Assembly: GCF_014646655.1 (NCBI RefSeq) | Contig: NZ_BMNR01000002.1 | Span: 213,942-277,941, forward strand | Source: Yeosuana aromativorans | Lineage (GTDB): Bacteria > Bacteroidota > Bacteroidia > Flavobacteriales > Flavobacteriaceae | DNA length: 64,000 nucleotides | Direction: 5' to 3' | Part shown: piece by piece, positions 1 to 8,873 of the stretch | How the letters are laid out: each line of letters starts with the position of its first letter | Numbering within the stretch: position 1 is the stretch's first letter | Position numbers and translations under genes: made by a program | Notes under the pieces: generated by a model | Told to the model about the DNA's origin: nothing | The model's input: only the letters and a program-made list of their open reading frames with translations | Databases searched by the model: none

Positions 1-2
1 AG

Positions 3-128
3 GCTGGACAACAAGCAACAAAGTATCTGATGGATAATTACAATCATGTAAAAGATCGAAGCAGCAGCTATAAAAACCATAAAGACATAAACGATATGAT
101 CTGTCATGAACAAAGAAAGCAAATATGA
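3..128 (+). CDS. C-terminal tail of a probable toprim/primase-type protein (partial)
   Basis: An open frame enters from the left edge and ends at a TGA at 126-128, giving 41 residues. The tail contains KDINDMICHE, which resembles the end of toprim-domain primases that often precede mobilisation genes in Bacteroidota elements. Its stop overlaps the start of the next gene by 23 bases, as in a translationally coupled operon. Only the tail is visible, so the family assignment is tentative. Confidence 0.4.
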   Translation, partial: AGQQATKYLMDNYNHVKDRSSSYKNHKDINDMICHEQRKQI

Positions 129-621
129 TTTTGAAACCCTCAATGAACGGAACCAGGTACTAAAGATTCCTGCCGATGCGCTTAAGCATTCGGACGCCAT
201 GGACCTGGATCTGGAAATGAATTCTTCGGAAAAGAGCATGGTCCTGGGCAGGAATTCGAGATGTGTGGCTGTGGCCACAATCTCGTCTGCTCCCGAAGGT
301 CGCAGAGAAAAAAGAGTGTTTAAGGGGAGAGGGGATCTCGTTAAGTTTAGATGTTCCATCTATGAAAAGAAGCTCCTTAAGGTAAAGGCCAAACGGAGCG
401 GTCTCACCCTGAGCGAATACATTCGGCGCAGTCTTTTTGAACAGGAGATCACGGAACGTTTCACGGATGAACATATTCAGCTTTATAAAATGCTCATCAA
501 GTACCATAACAATTTCAAGTCCATTGGGAACATGTTCAAAAAACGGAACCCCAAGCTCATGCAAACAGTCCATGACTTGGCAGATGAAATAAAAGCACAT
601 CTAAAGAGATTCCAACAATGA
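106..621 (+). CDS. MobC-like mobilisation accessory protein
   Basis: The protein has 171 residues. The first ~75 look disordered. From about residue 80 there is a ribbon-helix-helix-like segment (FRCSIYEKKLLKVKAKRSG, then LSEYIRRSLF) followed by helices, as in MobC/relaxosome accessory proteins that bind the transfer origin and help the relaxase nick it. The stop overlaps the ATG of the downstream relaxase by 4 bases (ATGA), so the two are probably co-translated. The position directly upstream of a relaxase supports the role. The exact MobC subfamily cannot be told from sequence reading alone. Confidence 0.7.
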   Translation: MNKESKYDFETLNERNQVLKIPADALKHSDAMDLDLEMNSSEKSMVLGRNSRCVAVATISSAPEGRREKRVFKGRGDLVKFRCSIYEKKLLKVKAKRSGLTLSEYIRRSLFEQEITERFTDEHIQLYKMLIKYHNNFKSIGNMFKKRNPKLMQTVHDLADEIKAHLKRFQQ

Positions 622-1481
622 TCGGCAAGGGGAAAAGCATATCGCATACCAGAGCTTCCATGTCCTATGGATGGAACCAGGAAAAGGATTCGGAAATCGT
701 TCTCAAGGAATTTCTGCATGGCGACTCACCTGCAGAGATCACCAAAGAGTTCAAGATGCTCCAGGACCAAAACCATAACTGTACAAAAAACACCCTGTCA
801 TTTGTGATAAGCCCAACCATAGAAGATGGCAGGCATTTGGATAAAGATGAACTGCATGCCATTACCAAACGCTTTATGCATGAAATGAAACTTGGGGAAC
901 GGCAGGCCATAGCCTTTGTGCACCGGGACAAAGAGCATAAGCACATCCATTTGTATGCCAACCGGATCGATTTTAGGGGCGTGGCCTATAAAGACAGTTT
1001 TATAGGCAAGCGCAGCCAGCTGGCAGCGGAGAGAACGGCGGAGCATATGGGACTTACCACCGTCAAGCAGATCCAATTTGAAAAGGAATTCAACCTAAGG
1101 GAAATCCGGACTGAGATCAAGCGAAGGCATGACCTGACCATGGGACAGTTCAAGCCCAAATCCTTTGGCGCCTATGTAAAGGCGATGGAGGCCAATGGGG
1201 TCAAGGTCATTCCAACGATCAACAAACAGAACAAACTGCAGGGCTTTCGGTTTGGGTTCGATGGCCATAACCTGAAAGGGAGCGAGGTGCATCGGAACAT
1301 GTCCATGGGCAACATCGGAAAGGAGATGTCCATGATCCATGGGAGAAGTATTTTAAGGGACAACAATGTAAGTATCAAACTGGCAGGAAAAACGGTTGAC
1401 CTAACGCCAAACCTGGCCCTAAAGATCACCAAGTTCATCATTAAAAGGGCCGTCGATAGAGGAATGGGAATAGGATATTAA
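618..1481 (+). CDS. Relaxase/mobilisation nuclease (MobA/VirD2-like)
   Basis: The protein has 287 residues. It carries the metal-binding histidine motif of HUH relaxases (HKHIHLYANRID, near residues 108-119) and an N-terminal segment ASMSYGWN that may hold the catalytic tyrosine. Relaxases nick one strand at oriT and lead DNA transfer, so this gene suggests mobilisation by a helper conjugative system; no type IV secretion genes are seen in the window. It is short compared with many relaxases but normal for compact Bacteroidota mobilisation proteins. It starts inside the stop of the MobC-like gene and is followed after 16 bases by a small membrane protein. Confidence 0.8.
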   Translation: MIGKGKSISHTRASMSYGWNQEKDSEIVLKEFLHGDSPAEITKEFKMLQDQNHNCTKNTLSFVISPTIEDGRHLDKDELHAITKRFMHEMKLGERQAIAFVHRDKEHKHIHLYANRIDFRGVAYKDSFIGKRSQLAAERTAEHMGLTTVKQIQFEKEFNLREIRTEIKRRHDLTMGQFKPKSFGAYVKAMEANGVKVIPTINKQNKLQGFRFGFDGHNLKGSEVHRNMSMGNIGKEMSMIHGRSILRDNNVSIKLAGKTVDLTPNLALKITKFIIKRAVDRGMGIGY

Positions 1482-1497
1482 ATTAAACATAACAATC

Positions 1498-1821
1498 ATG
1501 ACAAAACTTGAGGAACTGACAGCTCTTTTGGTCAATGAGATCAATGACTTTAAGAATGGGGTCGAGAAACTGGACAACATCAATGACCGATTAAAGGACA
1601 CCAAGATCAAGATGGATGTATCGGTGTATAAATCCATTATCGAGGAACACCAGAAACAAATGGCATCTCACATAAAAGCTATTGAGGGCTTTGAAAGTCG
1701 ATTTAATAATAAAATTAACAAAGCTAAGATCTATCCTAATTGGGCAATCGTGTTTTTTGTGATTTCTCTGGTGGTAACTATATTGATTGCCACTTTTTTG
1801 ATATTTAATTTTTTACTTTGA
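1498..1821 (+). CDS. Small coiled-coil membrane protein of the mobilisation operon
   Basis: The protein has 107 residues. Residues 1-70 form a charged, helical, probably coiled-coil region; residues 82-106 form one hydrophobic transmembrane helix ending at the C-terminus, so it is a tail-anchored type. It lies 16 bases after the relaxase on the same strand and is probably co-transcribed with it. Its function is not recognised. A role at the membrane during DNA transfer is a guess based on position. Confidence 0.65.
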   Translation: MTKLEELTALLVNEINDFKNGVEKLDNINDRLKDTKIKMDVSVYKSIIEEHQKQMASHIKAIEGFESRFNNKINKAKIYPNWAIVFFVISLVVTILIATFLIFNFLL

Positions 1822-1851
1822 TTGAATAAATCGTAGTAATCTAATCAAATA

Positions 1852-2796
1852 TTAATTTTCTTTTAAAACCGTTTTTTTCAAAGAAATAATAATTCCAATT
1901 GCTAAAGACAAAGCTATGAAACCCAAAGATACCCACTCAGGAAACTTATAATGGTGCACCAAAATCAATTTAATGCCAACAAAGCATAAAATGGCAACCA
2001 GGCTATATTTTAAAAAGCTAAAACGACCCAGCATGTTTGCCAGAAAAAAATACATAGAGCGTAAGCCCAAAATAGCAAAAATATTGGAGCTGAAAACTAA
2101 AAAGGGGTCAGAGGTTATGGCCAATATAGCCGGTACACTATCGAGTGCAAATAGGATATCCGTAAACTCAATAACGATTAAAGCAATAAGCAATGGGGTA
2201 GCGGCGGTAATATGCCGTAATCGCACAAAGAACTTTTGCCCCTCAATGTGACTTGTTATGGGTATAACTTTTCTTAAATTCCTATAAACAAAAGATTTTT
2301 TTGGATTGAATTTTTCTTCCTTTGAAAACAGCATTTTAAAGGCAGTAAATAGTAGGAAAGCGCCAAATATATAGGTGGTGAAACTAAATTTTTTAATCAA
2401 TACCACACCAAAAAATATCATTAATGCCCTAAAAACAATAGCGCCCAAAATTCCCCAAAACAAAATCCGATGTTGATATTTCTGTGGAATGTTGAACGAA
2501 CTGAAAATAACCGCAATCACAAAAATATTGTCGATACTTAAAGACAATTCGATCAAATACCCTGTAATATACTTAACTGAGGCATCCGTGGGGGTCAAGA
2601 CGTCTACATTATCAATGTTTCCACTTCTGTAAAGCCAAAAAACAACACCCGAGAACAAAAAAGACAAAAAGACCCAAACACTTGTCCAGATAGAAGCTTC
2701 TTTAACGCTGATTATATGGGGGTTCTTGTTAAAAATCCCTAAATCCAAAGCTAAAAAAACAAGTATTCCCAATAAAAATAATCCCCAAACCAACAT
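1852..2796 (-). CDS. TerC/Alx-family integral membrane protein
   Basis: The protein has 314 residues and about nine hydrophobic helices. The segment LIELSLSIDNIFVIAVIFSSF and a second acidic membrane motif (IEFTDILFALDSVPA) are the hallmark paired TerC motifs. The family includes TerC (tellurite resistance) and Alx (manganese-related, pH-responsive), and members are linked to metal-ion handling at the membrane. No other ter genes are nearby, so a tellurite role is not supported; a metal export or homeostasis role is the family-level inference. It is oriented against the mobilisation operon, with 30 bases between the stops. Confidence 0.85.
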   Translation of the reverse strand: MLVWGLFLLGILVFLALDLGIFNKNPHIISVKEASIWTSVWVFLSFLFSGVVFWLYRSGNIDNVDVLTPTDASVKYITGYLIELSLSIDNIFVIAVIFSSFNIPQKYQHRILFWGILGAIVFRALMIFFGVVLIKKFSFTTYIFGAFLLFTAFKMLFSKEEKFNPKKSFVYRNLRKVIPITSHIEGQKFFVRLRHITAATPLLIALIVIEFTDILFALDSVPAILAITSDPFLVFSSNIFAILGLRSMYFFLANMLGRFSFLKYSLVAILCFVGIKLILVHHYKFPEWVSLGFIALSLAIGIIISLKKTVLKEN

Positions 2797-3079
2797 AAGA
2801 AAAGTACTTTTTAAGAAAACGAAAAGTAAGCAAACAGATTTACATAAAAAAAATGAATGTTCTAATAATAAAGGTATTTAATAAACCACCACTTCTTTAG
2901 AAATTTGTAAAATCAAGTTTTTTAAAATCCTATCCTTCCATTAATAATTATTACTCCAAATAGTTCCTGAATTTACGATTTAGGTGTTCTAATCATTCTG
3001 TTCAACATGTCCCATGACGCTTTTAAAACGATGTGCAAAACAATCAAATGAACACATATATAATAATTGAAAATAAGGT

Positions 3080-3087
3080 TATATTTG
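3080..3087 (+). promoter_or_regulatory. Candidate -7 box
   Basis: TATATTTG matches the Bacteroidota -7 consensus TAnnTTTG. It lies 5 bases upstream of the GTG at 3092, which favours the downstream ATG (3137) as the true start. No good -33 TTG is seen at the usual distance. Confidence 0.3.
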
Positions 3088-3091
3088 ATTT

Positions 3092-3466
3092 GTGAAAAAT
3101 AAAATCAAGATTTTAGGTAGAATTATTTTGACGACCATGTATTGCTTAATCGCAAGCGGTTTTGTCATTGATTTACCAATAAATTATGATTTTAAAGATG
3201 ATCAGACCTCTGAACAAAACAGATGTTTTTCCTCTGCCTCAACCATTCTTTTTTGCAATATTCCGCAGCAGGAAAGTTTGATCAAAACTCCAGATAGCCT
3301 TCCAACTTTAAGCTTTAAAGATTCGTTTTATCCCCCCTTTGGGTTGAACAGGAGGCCCGAACAGTTCTTTAAGTTGGAAATTAAACGGTATGCTTACTTT
3401 TCATTACATTTTCCAATACAATACGGGAACACTGATATCATTTTCCCTTTCCATTATTTCTGGTAA
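3092..3466 (+). CDS. Hypothetical secreted or membrane-anchored small protein
   Basis: The frame of 124 residues starts at GTG 3092; an alternative ATG lies at 3137. The N-terminus has one hydrophobic stretch (residues 8-27) that could be a signal peptide or anchor. The rest has no recognised domain and ends in an aromatic tail (IIFPFHYFW). A TATATTTG element at 3080-3087 matches the Bacteroidota -7 box, but lies so close to the GTG that either the mRNA is nearly leaderless or the ATG at 3137 is the real start. Function unknown. Confidence 0.5.
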   Translation: MKNKIKILGRIILTTMYCLIASGFVIDLPINYDFKDDQTSEQNRCFSSASTILFCNIPQQESLIKTPDSLPTLSFKDSFYPPFGLNRRPEQFFKLEIKRYAYFSLHFPIQYGNTDIIFPFHYFW

Positions 3467-3576
3467 TTTTTTTTTCATGATGTGTCTTCAATCGAAGTAC
3501 AATTGATTTGAATCTACCGGCTTTGTATCGTATAGAGCCTTAATTACTTGTTTATAAACTTTAGAAAAAATTTGAA

Positions 3577-4065
3577 ATGGATATAGGAACCACAATTATA
3601 GGGGTTGTTCTTGCAGCAATTTGTTTGCTGCCTTTTTTTCTGATATCAAGAGGCAGAAAAAAAAGAGAAGAAAAGACAATAAAATCGCTAATGGATATTG
3701 CCAAACAGCAAGATTGTCAAATTAACCAATATGAACTTTGTAACAACTTGATAATAGGAATGGACAAAAACAAAAATGTCTTATTATTTAAGAAAGACTA
3801 CGATGATATTCCGAGGGAACAGTTAATCTACTTATCAGAAATACAGAGTTGTAAAGTAGTTGAAATTAGTAGAACCATTAAAAACAAGAGTGCTACAATT
3901 AAATTAATCGATAGATTGGAACTAATGTTAATTCCTAACAACAAAAGTAAACCGGAAATTAAATTAGAGTTTTTCAATGTCGAAAAAGACTTTCAATTAA
4001 ATGGGCAGCTTCAATTAATTAATAAATGGTCAAAAGAGATAAAAGATCAGTTGAAAAGTAATTGA
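3577..4065 (+). CDS. Hypothetical membrane-anchored protein
   Basis: The protein has 162 residues, with an N-terminal transmembrane helix (residues 5-24) followed by a basic RGRKKRE stop-transfer segment, so the soluble part should face the cytoplasm. The remaining ~130 residues alternate strands and helices without a motif that I recognise. It stands alone with its own terminator directly after it, facing the kup gene tail to tail. Function unknown. Confidence 0.65.
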   Translation: MDIGTTIIGVVLAAICLLPFFLISRGRKKREEKTIKSLMDIAKQQDCQINQYELCNNLIIGMDKNKNVLLFKKDYDDIPREQLIYLSEIQSCKVVEISRTIKNKSATIKLIDRLELMLIPNNKSKPEIKLEFFNVEKDFQLNGQLQLINKWSKEIKDQLKSN

Positions 4066-4070
4066 ATATT

Positions 4071-4102
4071 AAAAAAACCTGTTGTCCTTAACAGGTTTTT
4101 TT
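4071..4102 (+). terminator. Rho-independent terminator, possibly bidirectional
   Basis: The stem AAAAAAACCTGTT (4071-4083) pairs with AACAGGTTTTTTT (4090-4102) around a 6-base loop. T-runs follow on both strands, so it can end the hypothetical gene on the plus strand and also kup (stop at 4155) on the minus strand. Confidence 0.85.
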
Positions 4103-4154
4103 ATTCTTAATGTATTACCGAAATAATTCTTTAAAATCTCATATGGATATGTAA

Positions 4155-6032
4155 CTATATTTCGATATTGGTGCCTACTTCAAAAACTTTTTCTGCTGGT
4201 AATTTAAAATAACGAGTGGCACGTTGTGCATTTCTTGAAAGAATGGCGAAAATAGTTTCCCTCCATACTGGCATTCCCATCTTGCCGTTAACGATAAGTG
4301 TCTCCCTTCCCAAAAAGTATGACAACTGTGACGTTTCGATCTTAACGCCCTTATTCTTAATAAGGTCTATAGCTTGGGGTATATTGGTCCTGTCCATAAA
4401 TCCATAATTTATTTGTGCAGAATAAAAGCCTGCACCAAGATTTGATAAAGTGAGCCTTTTTTCCATTGGGATGCGTGGGGTAGATTTAAATTGTACGGAC
4501 AGTACAATAATCTGCTCATGAATGACCTTATTATGTTTTAAATTATGTATCAAGGCGGTTGGTACCCTGTCAAAAGTTCTGGTAAAATAAATAGCGGTTC
4601 CAGAAACTCTTTGGATGTCTTCTTCATTTATTTTTTTTATAAAGCTGTCAATTGGTTCCATAATTTTGGTAAGCTGGACATTTAAAATCCTTCTTCCTTT
4701 GTACCAAGTGGTCATAATGAGGTAAATGGAACCAGCGATGACCAATGGGAACCACCCACCATCCGGTATTTTGTCAATATTTGCAAAAAAGAAGGAAAAA
4801 TCAATGACCAACAATATTAATGTTATGGCTATGGCTATTGAAAATCTCCAATGCCAGAGTTTCCTCATGGCAATGAATGCCAAAAGGGTTGTAATGACCA
4901 TGGTAGTTGTAACTGCTACCCCATAGGCTGCTGCCAAATTACCAGAGGATTTGAACAAAAGGACTAAGCTGATGGTCCCTATAAAAAGAATCCAGTTAAC
5001 CTGTGGCATATATATTTGCCCTTCTTCATTTTCTGATGTATGCGTAACCGTAAGCCTAGGCAAAAAGCCCAGTTGAAGTGCTTGCAGAGTAAGACTGTAC
5101 GCCCCTGTTATAACCGCTTGGGAGGCTATTACGGATGCTATTGTGGCTATTATGACCAAAGGTATCAGTCCCCAAGAAGGAGCCAAATGGTAGAAAGGGT
5201 TCAGTGCCAGTTCAGGACTTCTCAACATTAAAGCCCCTTGGCCAAAATAGTTCATTACCAGACAGGGTAATACAACAGAGAACCACCCCAAACGGATCGG
5301 TTTCTTGCCAAAATGGCCTATGTCAGCATACAAAGCCTCTCCTCCCGTGACCACCAAGAAAACCGCTCCTAGAATAAAGATGCCATGAAAATGGTGCAGC
5401 TTGAAAAACTCAAAGGCGTAATAAGGATTTATTGCCCAAAGTATTCCAGGAGTCTTTAAAATTGAGTTTACTCCCAATAGGGCTATTGTTATGAACCATA
5501 ACAGTATCAATGGGCCAAAAACGATCCCTACACCTTTGGTGCCTCTTTTTTGAAATAGAAATAGACCTAACAAAATGACGAGGGTTATCATTATGACATA
5601 TGGCTCAAAAAGAGGTGTGACAATTTTGAGCCCTTCAACCGCACTTAAAACCGATATGGCCGGGGTTATCATACCGTCACCATAAAGCAAAGCGGCACCA
5701 AATAGTCCCATGGCAAGGATAACAAATCGTCTTTTGTTCTTTTTTTTATGGATAACCAACTCCATCAATGCCAAGATACCGCCCTCACCATCATTGTCCG
5801 CTCGTAAGATTATAATCAGGTATTTTATGCTTATGACCAAAATCAGTGCCCAAAAGATCAAGGAAAGCGCTCCCATGATGTTTAGTTCGGTTGGATCTAC
5901 TCCAAACTCTCCAAAAAAGCATTCCCTGACAGCATAAAGTGGGCTGGTGCCAATATCACCAAACACTACTCCTATAGCGGTTAGACTCAATATAAACAAT
6001 CGTTTTGAAGACCTGTTTTTTTTCTGTTCCAT
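4155..6032 (-). CDS. kup: Kup-type low-affinity potassium uptake transporter
   Basis: The protein has 625 residues, the usual Kup length. The N-terminal signature GVVFGDIGTSPLY is present near residues 17-30, followed by about 12 transmembrane helices up to residue ~430 and a cytoplasmic C-terminal domain of ~190 residues. Kup imports K+ coupled to protons. It is the last gene of a minus-strand block with a 118-residue protein, a 33-residue membrane peptide and a KdpD/KdpE-like two-component pair. This suggests that here potassium sensing may control Kup rather than a Kdp ATPase; no kdpABC genes are visible. The regulation is inferred from gene order only. Confidence 0.93.
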   Translation of the reverse strand: MEQKKNRSSKRLFILSLTAIGVVFGDIGTSPLYAVRECFFGEFGVDPTELNIMGALSLIFWALILVISIKYLIIILRADNDGEGGILALMELVIHKKKNKRRFVILAMGLFGAALLYGDGMITPAISVLSAVEGLKIVTPLFEPYVIMITLVILLGLFLFQKRGTKGVGIVFGPLILLWFITIALLGVNSILKTPGILWAINPYYAFEFFKLHHFHGIFILGAVFLVVTGGEALYADIGHFGKKPIRLGWFSVVLPCLVMNYFGQGALMLRSPELALNPFYHLAPSWGLIPLVIIATIASVIASQAVITGAYSLTLQALQLGFLPRLTVTHTSENEEGQIYMPQVNWILFIGTISLVLLFKSSGNLAAAYGVAVTTTMVITTLLAFIAMRKLWHWRFSIAIAITLILLVIDFSFFFANIDKIPDGGWFPLVIAGSIYLIMTTWYKGRRILNVQLTKIMEPIDSFIKKINEEDIQRVSGTAIYFTRTFDRVPTALIHNLKHNKVIHEQIIVLSVQFKSTPRIPMEKRLTLSNLGAGFYSAQINYGFMDRTNIPQAIDLIKNKGVKIETSQLSYFLGRETLIVNGKMGMPVWRETIFAILSRNAQRATRYFKLPAEKVFEVGTNIEI

Positions 6033-6082
6033 AATTGATTGGTTCTGGTTTATCTTTTAAATAATTTGATAATTATTTGGTT

Positions 6083-6439
6083 TTAATTTTTTTGGATGTC
6101 TTTCTTTAGATTCCATAATTTTGATTCGAGCCTGTAAAGCACAGATATTATATTGGATTTGTCCTTTATGTCGATTTGTACAGCCTTATAAAACGCAATA
6201 AGGCCTTCAACGTGAATTACTGCATTGTCCACATTTCTAATTAGCTCTTTGTTGCTAGTCGAACTTAAAATTTTGTCTATTGACTCATCAATATCTTCAT
6301 CAGGGCAAATCACTTTTTTAATATTCTCATTTTGAAGAGTTGTTTTTTGATGCTTAAAGTCGTTGGCATCAAAACAAATCCGTATGATAGCGTTAACAAT
6401 GTCATTATTTACCATTAAAGTTTTTTTTGAGTCTTTCAT
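6083..6439 (-). CDS. Hypothetical protein between kup and the kdpE-like gene
   Basis: The start was placed at the internal ATG at 6439 (118 residues); a second ATG two codons upstream (6445) is equally possible. The protein is soluble and mostly helical, with a Cys-Pro-acidic segment (VICPDEDIDES) near the middle. No known domain is recognised. The C-terminal ~70 residues resemble, only loosely, the small tail domain of the HEPN operon further right (a pattern of two helices with a hydrophobic I/V-CxxxA-like face), but this is too weak to call. It lies 50 bases upstream of kup on the same strand. Confidence 0.55.
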   Translation of the reverse strand: MKDSKKTLMVNNDIVNAIIRICFDANDFKHQKTTLQNENIKKVICPDEDIDESIDKILSSTSNKELIRNVDNAVIHVEGLIAFYKAVQIDIKDKSNIISVLYRLESKLWNLKKDIQKN

Positions 6440-6799
6440 AAACAATTTTATTTAATTCAATCACTATTATTGATGAATTTGACATCAAGCTGAAGAATAA
6501 AAAAACTGGGCATGGGTCAAACAATAATAAAGCTCATATTGACACTGTTAAGGTTTTTGTTACAGTAAACAAACATCCGATAATATTCAATCTGCAAAGT
6601 TAAAGCCAATGGGGTGTTTAGAATATAAAGGTTATGTTTCGACCTATAAAGATTTTATAAAGAAAGTGAAGTGTGATTTTAATTGCAAAGATGCATTGCT
6701 TAACTTGAATGGGAATCTGTATGATTATGCTTGTTTAATATAATTTATGGGAGAATCGATTTTACATCAACCAGGATTACAGTAAATAAATGCATACAA
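6440..6799. other. Intergenic stretch without a recognised gene
   Basis: About 360 bases without a convincing open frame. A CAAAGTTA at 6595-6602 reads TAACTTTG on the minus strand, a match to the -7 box, and could drive the 118-residue gene and kup; no proper -33 element is seen beside it. Nothing else stands out. Confidence 0.35.
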
Positions 6800-6901
6800 T
6801 CACTTGGGACCATTGTTTTTTCTGCTCAACACATCTTTAATTGAGGCATAGACCAGAAGTATGATTATCCCTGTAAGAATTATGATGCCAAAAAGATGCA
6901 T
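6800..6901 (-). CDS. 33-residue single-helix membrane peptide (KdpF-like candidate)
   Basis: The small frame starts with ATG at 6901 and ends with TGA at 6800-6802. It encodes a hydrophobic helix (FGIIILTGIIILLVYASIK) with a short basic tail, and lies about 100 bases after the kdpE-like gene on the same strand. KdpF and similar one-helix peptides have this size and are found in kdp loci, so it may be a membrane subunit or a stabiliser of a transporter. No sequence motif beyond hydrophobicity supports the name. Confidence 0.45.
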   Translation of the reverse strand: MHLFGIIILTGIIILLVYASIKDVLSRKNNGPK

Positions 6902-7002
6902 AGTATAACAGTTGTGTTATTGGGTTTTTCATGTTAAAGTTAAGTCAATTACCATAAACATAAGATAAAAGAAATATGATGAACGTAAAAATTAAATAAA
7001 GA

Positions 7003-7680
7003 TTATTGAAATCTGTAACCAACGCCGCTTTCTGTAATAATATAATTGGGATTGTTTGGATTGTCTTCAATCTTTTTTCTTAATGTTCCTACAAAAACCC
7101 TTAAATATTGGGTTTCTGTTTGATACCCATAGCCCCATATTTCTTTTAAGATGTATTGATGCGTTAACACTTTACCCTCATTTTTAGCAAATAATGCCAA
7201 TAAATTATATTCTGTTGAAGTGAGCTTAATAACTTGATTAAGTTTTTTTACGGTCCTGGCGACCAAATCTATTTCAAGATCGTCACAGACAATTACAGCA
7301 TTAGATTCAATATTCTGACTTCTTCTTATAGCTGAACGCAGTCGTGCCAGCAATTCTCCCGTTCTAAACGGTTTGGTCAAATAATCTGTTGCCCCATTAT
7401 CAAGAGCTTTTATAATGTCAGCTTCATTATCCTGCACAGACAATATGATAATTGGCTTATTGTACCATTCACGTAATCCCTTTAGAACGTCATGACCATT
7501 TCTATCGGGAAGGCCAATATCCAACAATATGGCATCTGGCAAATAGCTTGCCGACAAGGCAACCCCTTCTTTTGCGTTGGAAGCCTGTACGACTCTATAA
7601 TCATTACTTTCCAGGTTGATCTGTAGCAATTTTCTAATTTGGGGCTCGTCATCTATGATCAGTATCTGCGCTTTATTCAT
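7003..7680 (-). CDS. KdpE/OmpR-family response regulator
   Basis: The protein has 225 residues: receiver domain at residues 1-120 with acidic pair D10/D11, phospho-acceptor D54 (ILLDIGLPD) and K near 107 (TKPF), then an OmpR/PhoB winged helix at ~130-225 (LTSTEYNLLALFAKNEGKVLTH, ending YIITESGVGYRF). The overall pattern is that of KdpE. Its start codon overlaps the end of the histidine kinase gene by 8 bases, so the two are co-translated. Likely target promoters are those of the downstream kup block, but no operator could be defined. Confidence 0.88.
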   Translation of the reverse strand: MNKAQILIIDDEPQIRKLLQINLESNDYRVVQASNAKEGVALSASYLPDAILLDIGLPDRNGHDVLKGLREWYNKPIIILSVQDNEADIIKALDNGATDYLTKPFRTGELLARLRSAIRRSQNIESNAVIVCDDLEIDLVARTVKKLNQVIKLTSTEYNLLALFAKNEGKVLTHQYILKEIWGYGYQTETQYLRVFVGTLRKKIEDNPNNPNYIITESGVGYRFQ

Positions 7681-8755
7681 TGTCAGTGGCTTTTATGGAA
7701 GATGTCTCAACAGGGATTGTTATCCTGAATTGTGCTCCCTTGGGTTTTAGGTTCTTTAATTCAATAGAACCATTCAATACCTCAGTGAACCCTTTCACAA
7801 TCGATAGGCCTAGTCCAGTGCCTCCCGTTGTGGCATTGTTCAGTTTGTAGAATTTGTAGAATAAACGCTCTTTTTCTTTTTCAGGAAACCCAAGACCTGT
7901 ATCGGATACCTTTAAGACCAAATGGTTGGACGCTGTAGTTGCCACAATAGTTATGACTGTTGCTGGCGGTGTATGCTGTATGGCATTGTGCAAGAGGTTA
8001 TGGAGCATGGTCTCTATTAGGCCTCCGTCCGTTTTCATTAATGGCAGTTCTTCGTCCGGGGAGAAGCTTATGATATGTCCCGTTGGGTTCTTTACATACT
8101 CTTTAATACAGTTGAAGACAAGTTCGTTGATGTCAAACCAATCATAGGTTATCTTGATTGTACCTGCCTCTAAACGGCTCATGCTCAATAGATTTTCAAC
8201 TTGACGGTTCAAACGGTTTGATGCTACCTCTATTTCCTTATAAAGCTCTGACTTGTTTTCTTTTGATAGTTTGGTTTCATTATCTGTAATGGTATCTATG
8301 GCACCAATAATTGCGGCTATGGGTGTTCTCAATTCGTGGGACAATGAATTTAAAATAGTATTGTAAAGCTGTATGGTTTTATTGCTTTCCAATTCATTTT
8401 GTTTTTTGCGTTCATACTGCCTTATCTTAAAAGTTAGAACGGCATTGATAATGGCTACCACAAAATACATGCTAAACATAAGAACATCCTCTGCCGTGTC
8501 TATATGAAGTGTGAATGTAGGTGGGATAAAAAAGAAATTTAATATGATGGCACTTAAAAGTGCAGCTATTAGTACAGGCAGAATATCAAATAATATAGCT
8601 GATATAGATACGACCAAAAGCAACACCAATGCCACCACTCGATATCCAATGAACTCTTTGAAAGAGTATGATATCAATGATGCCAAAACAATCAATAAAA
8701 CACTTATAAGGTATTGCTTGGCAATGCTAATGCTTCTTCTTGTTAAAACTCCCAA
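7673..8755 (-). CDS. Shortened KdpD-like sensor histidine kinase
   Basis: The protein has 360 residues, against ~900 for full KdpD. It begins directly with the four-helix DUF4118 membrane domain (residues ~12-107), followed by the HisKA domain with phospho-acceptor H140 (SHELRTPIAAIIGAI), N-box HNLLHNAIQHTP and G-boxes DTGLGF and GGTGLGLSIVKGF. The N-terminal KdpD ATP-binding and Usp domains are absent. In some Bacteroidota these parts are encoded separately as a short KdpD; none is seen in this window. The gene leads the kdpE-like regulator and the kup block. Signal and target are inferred to concern K+ or turgor. Confidence 0.85.
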   Translation of the reverse strand: MGVLTRRSISIAKQYLISVLLIVLASLISYSFKEFIGYRVVALVLLLVVSISAILFDILPVLIAALLSAIILNFFFIPPTFTLHIDTAEDVLMFSMYFVVAIINAVLTFKIRQYERKKQNELESNKTIQLYNTILNSLSHELRTPIAAIIGAIDTITDNETKLSKENKSELYKEIEVASNRLNRQVENLLSMSRLEAGTIKITYDWFDINELVFNCIKEYVKNPTGHIISFSPDEELPLMKTDGGLIETMLHNLLHNAIQHTPPATVITIVATTASNHLVLKVSDTGLGFPEKEKERLFYKFYKLNNATTGGTGLGLSIVKGFTEVLNGSIELKNLKPKGAQFRITIPVETSSIKATDNE

Positions 8756-8873
8756 TTTGATTTTTTTGTAAAATTAATGAAAGCTTTATAAAGATTTTAT
8801 ATAAAACATATGGTATAAGGAAATGTGTTACGGAGGACAATAAACGAATAAAAGATAATGATATATCACTTTC

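Noticed and set aside
1852-2796. Part of a tellurite-resistance operon
   Set aside because: No other ter genes are present, so only family membership in TerC/Alx is claimed.
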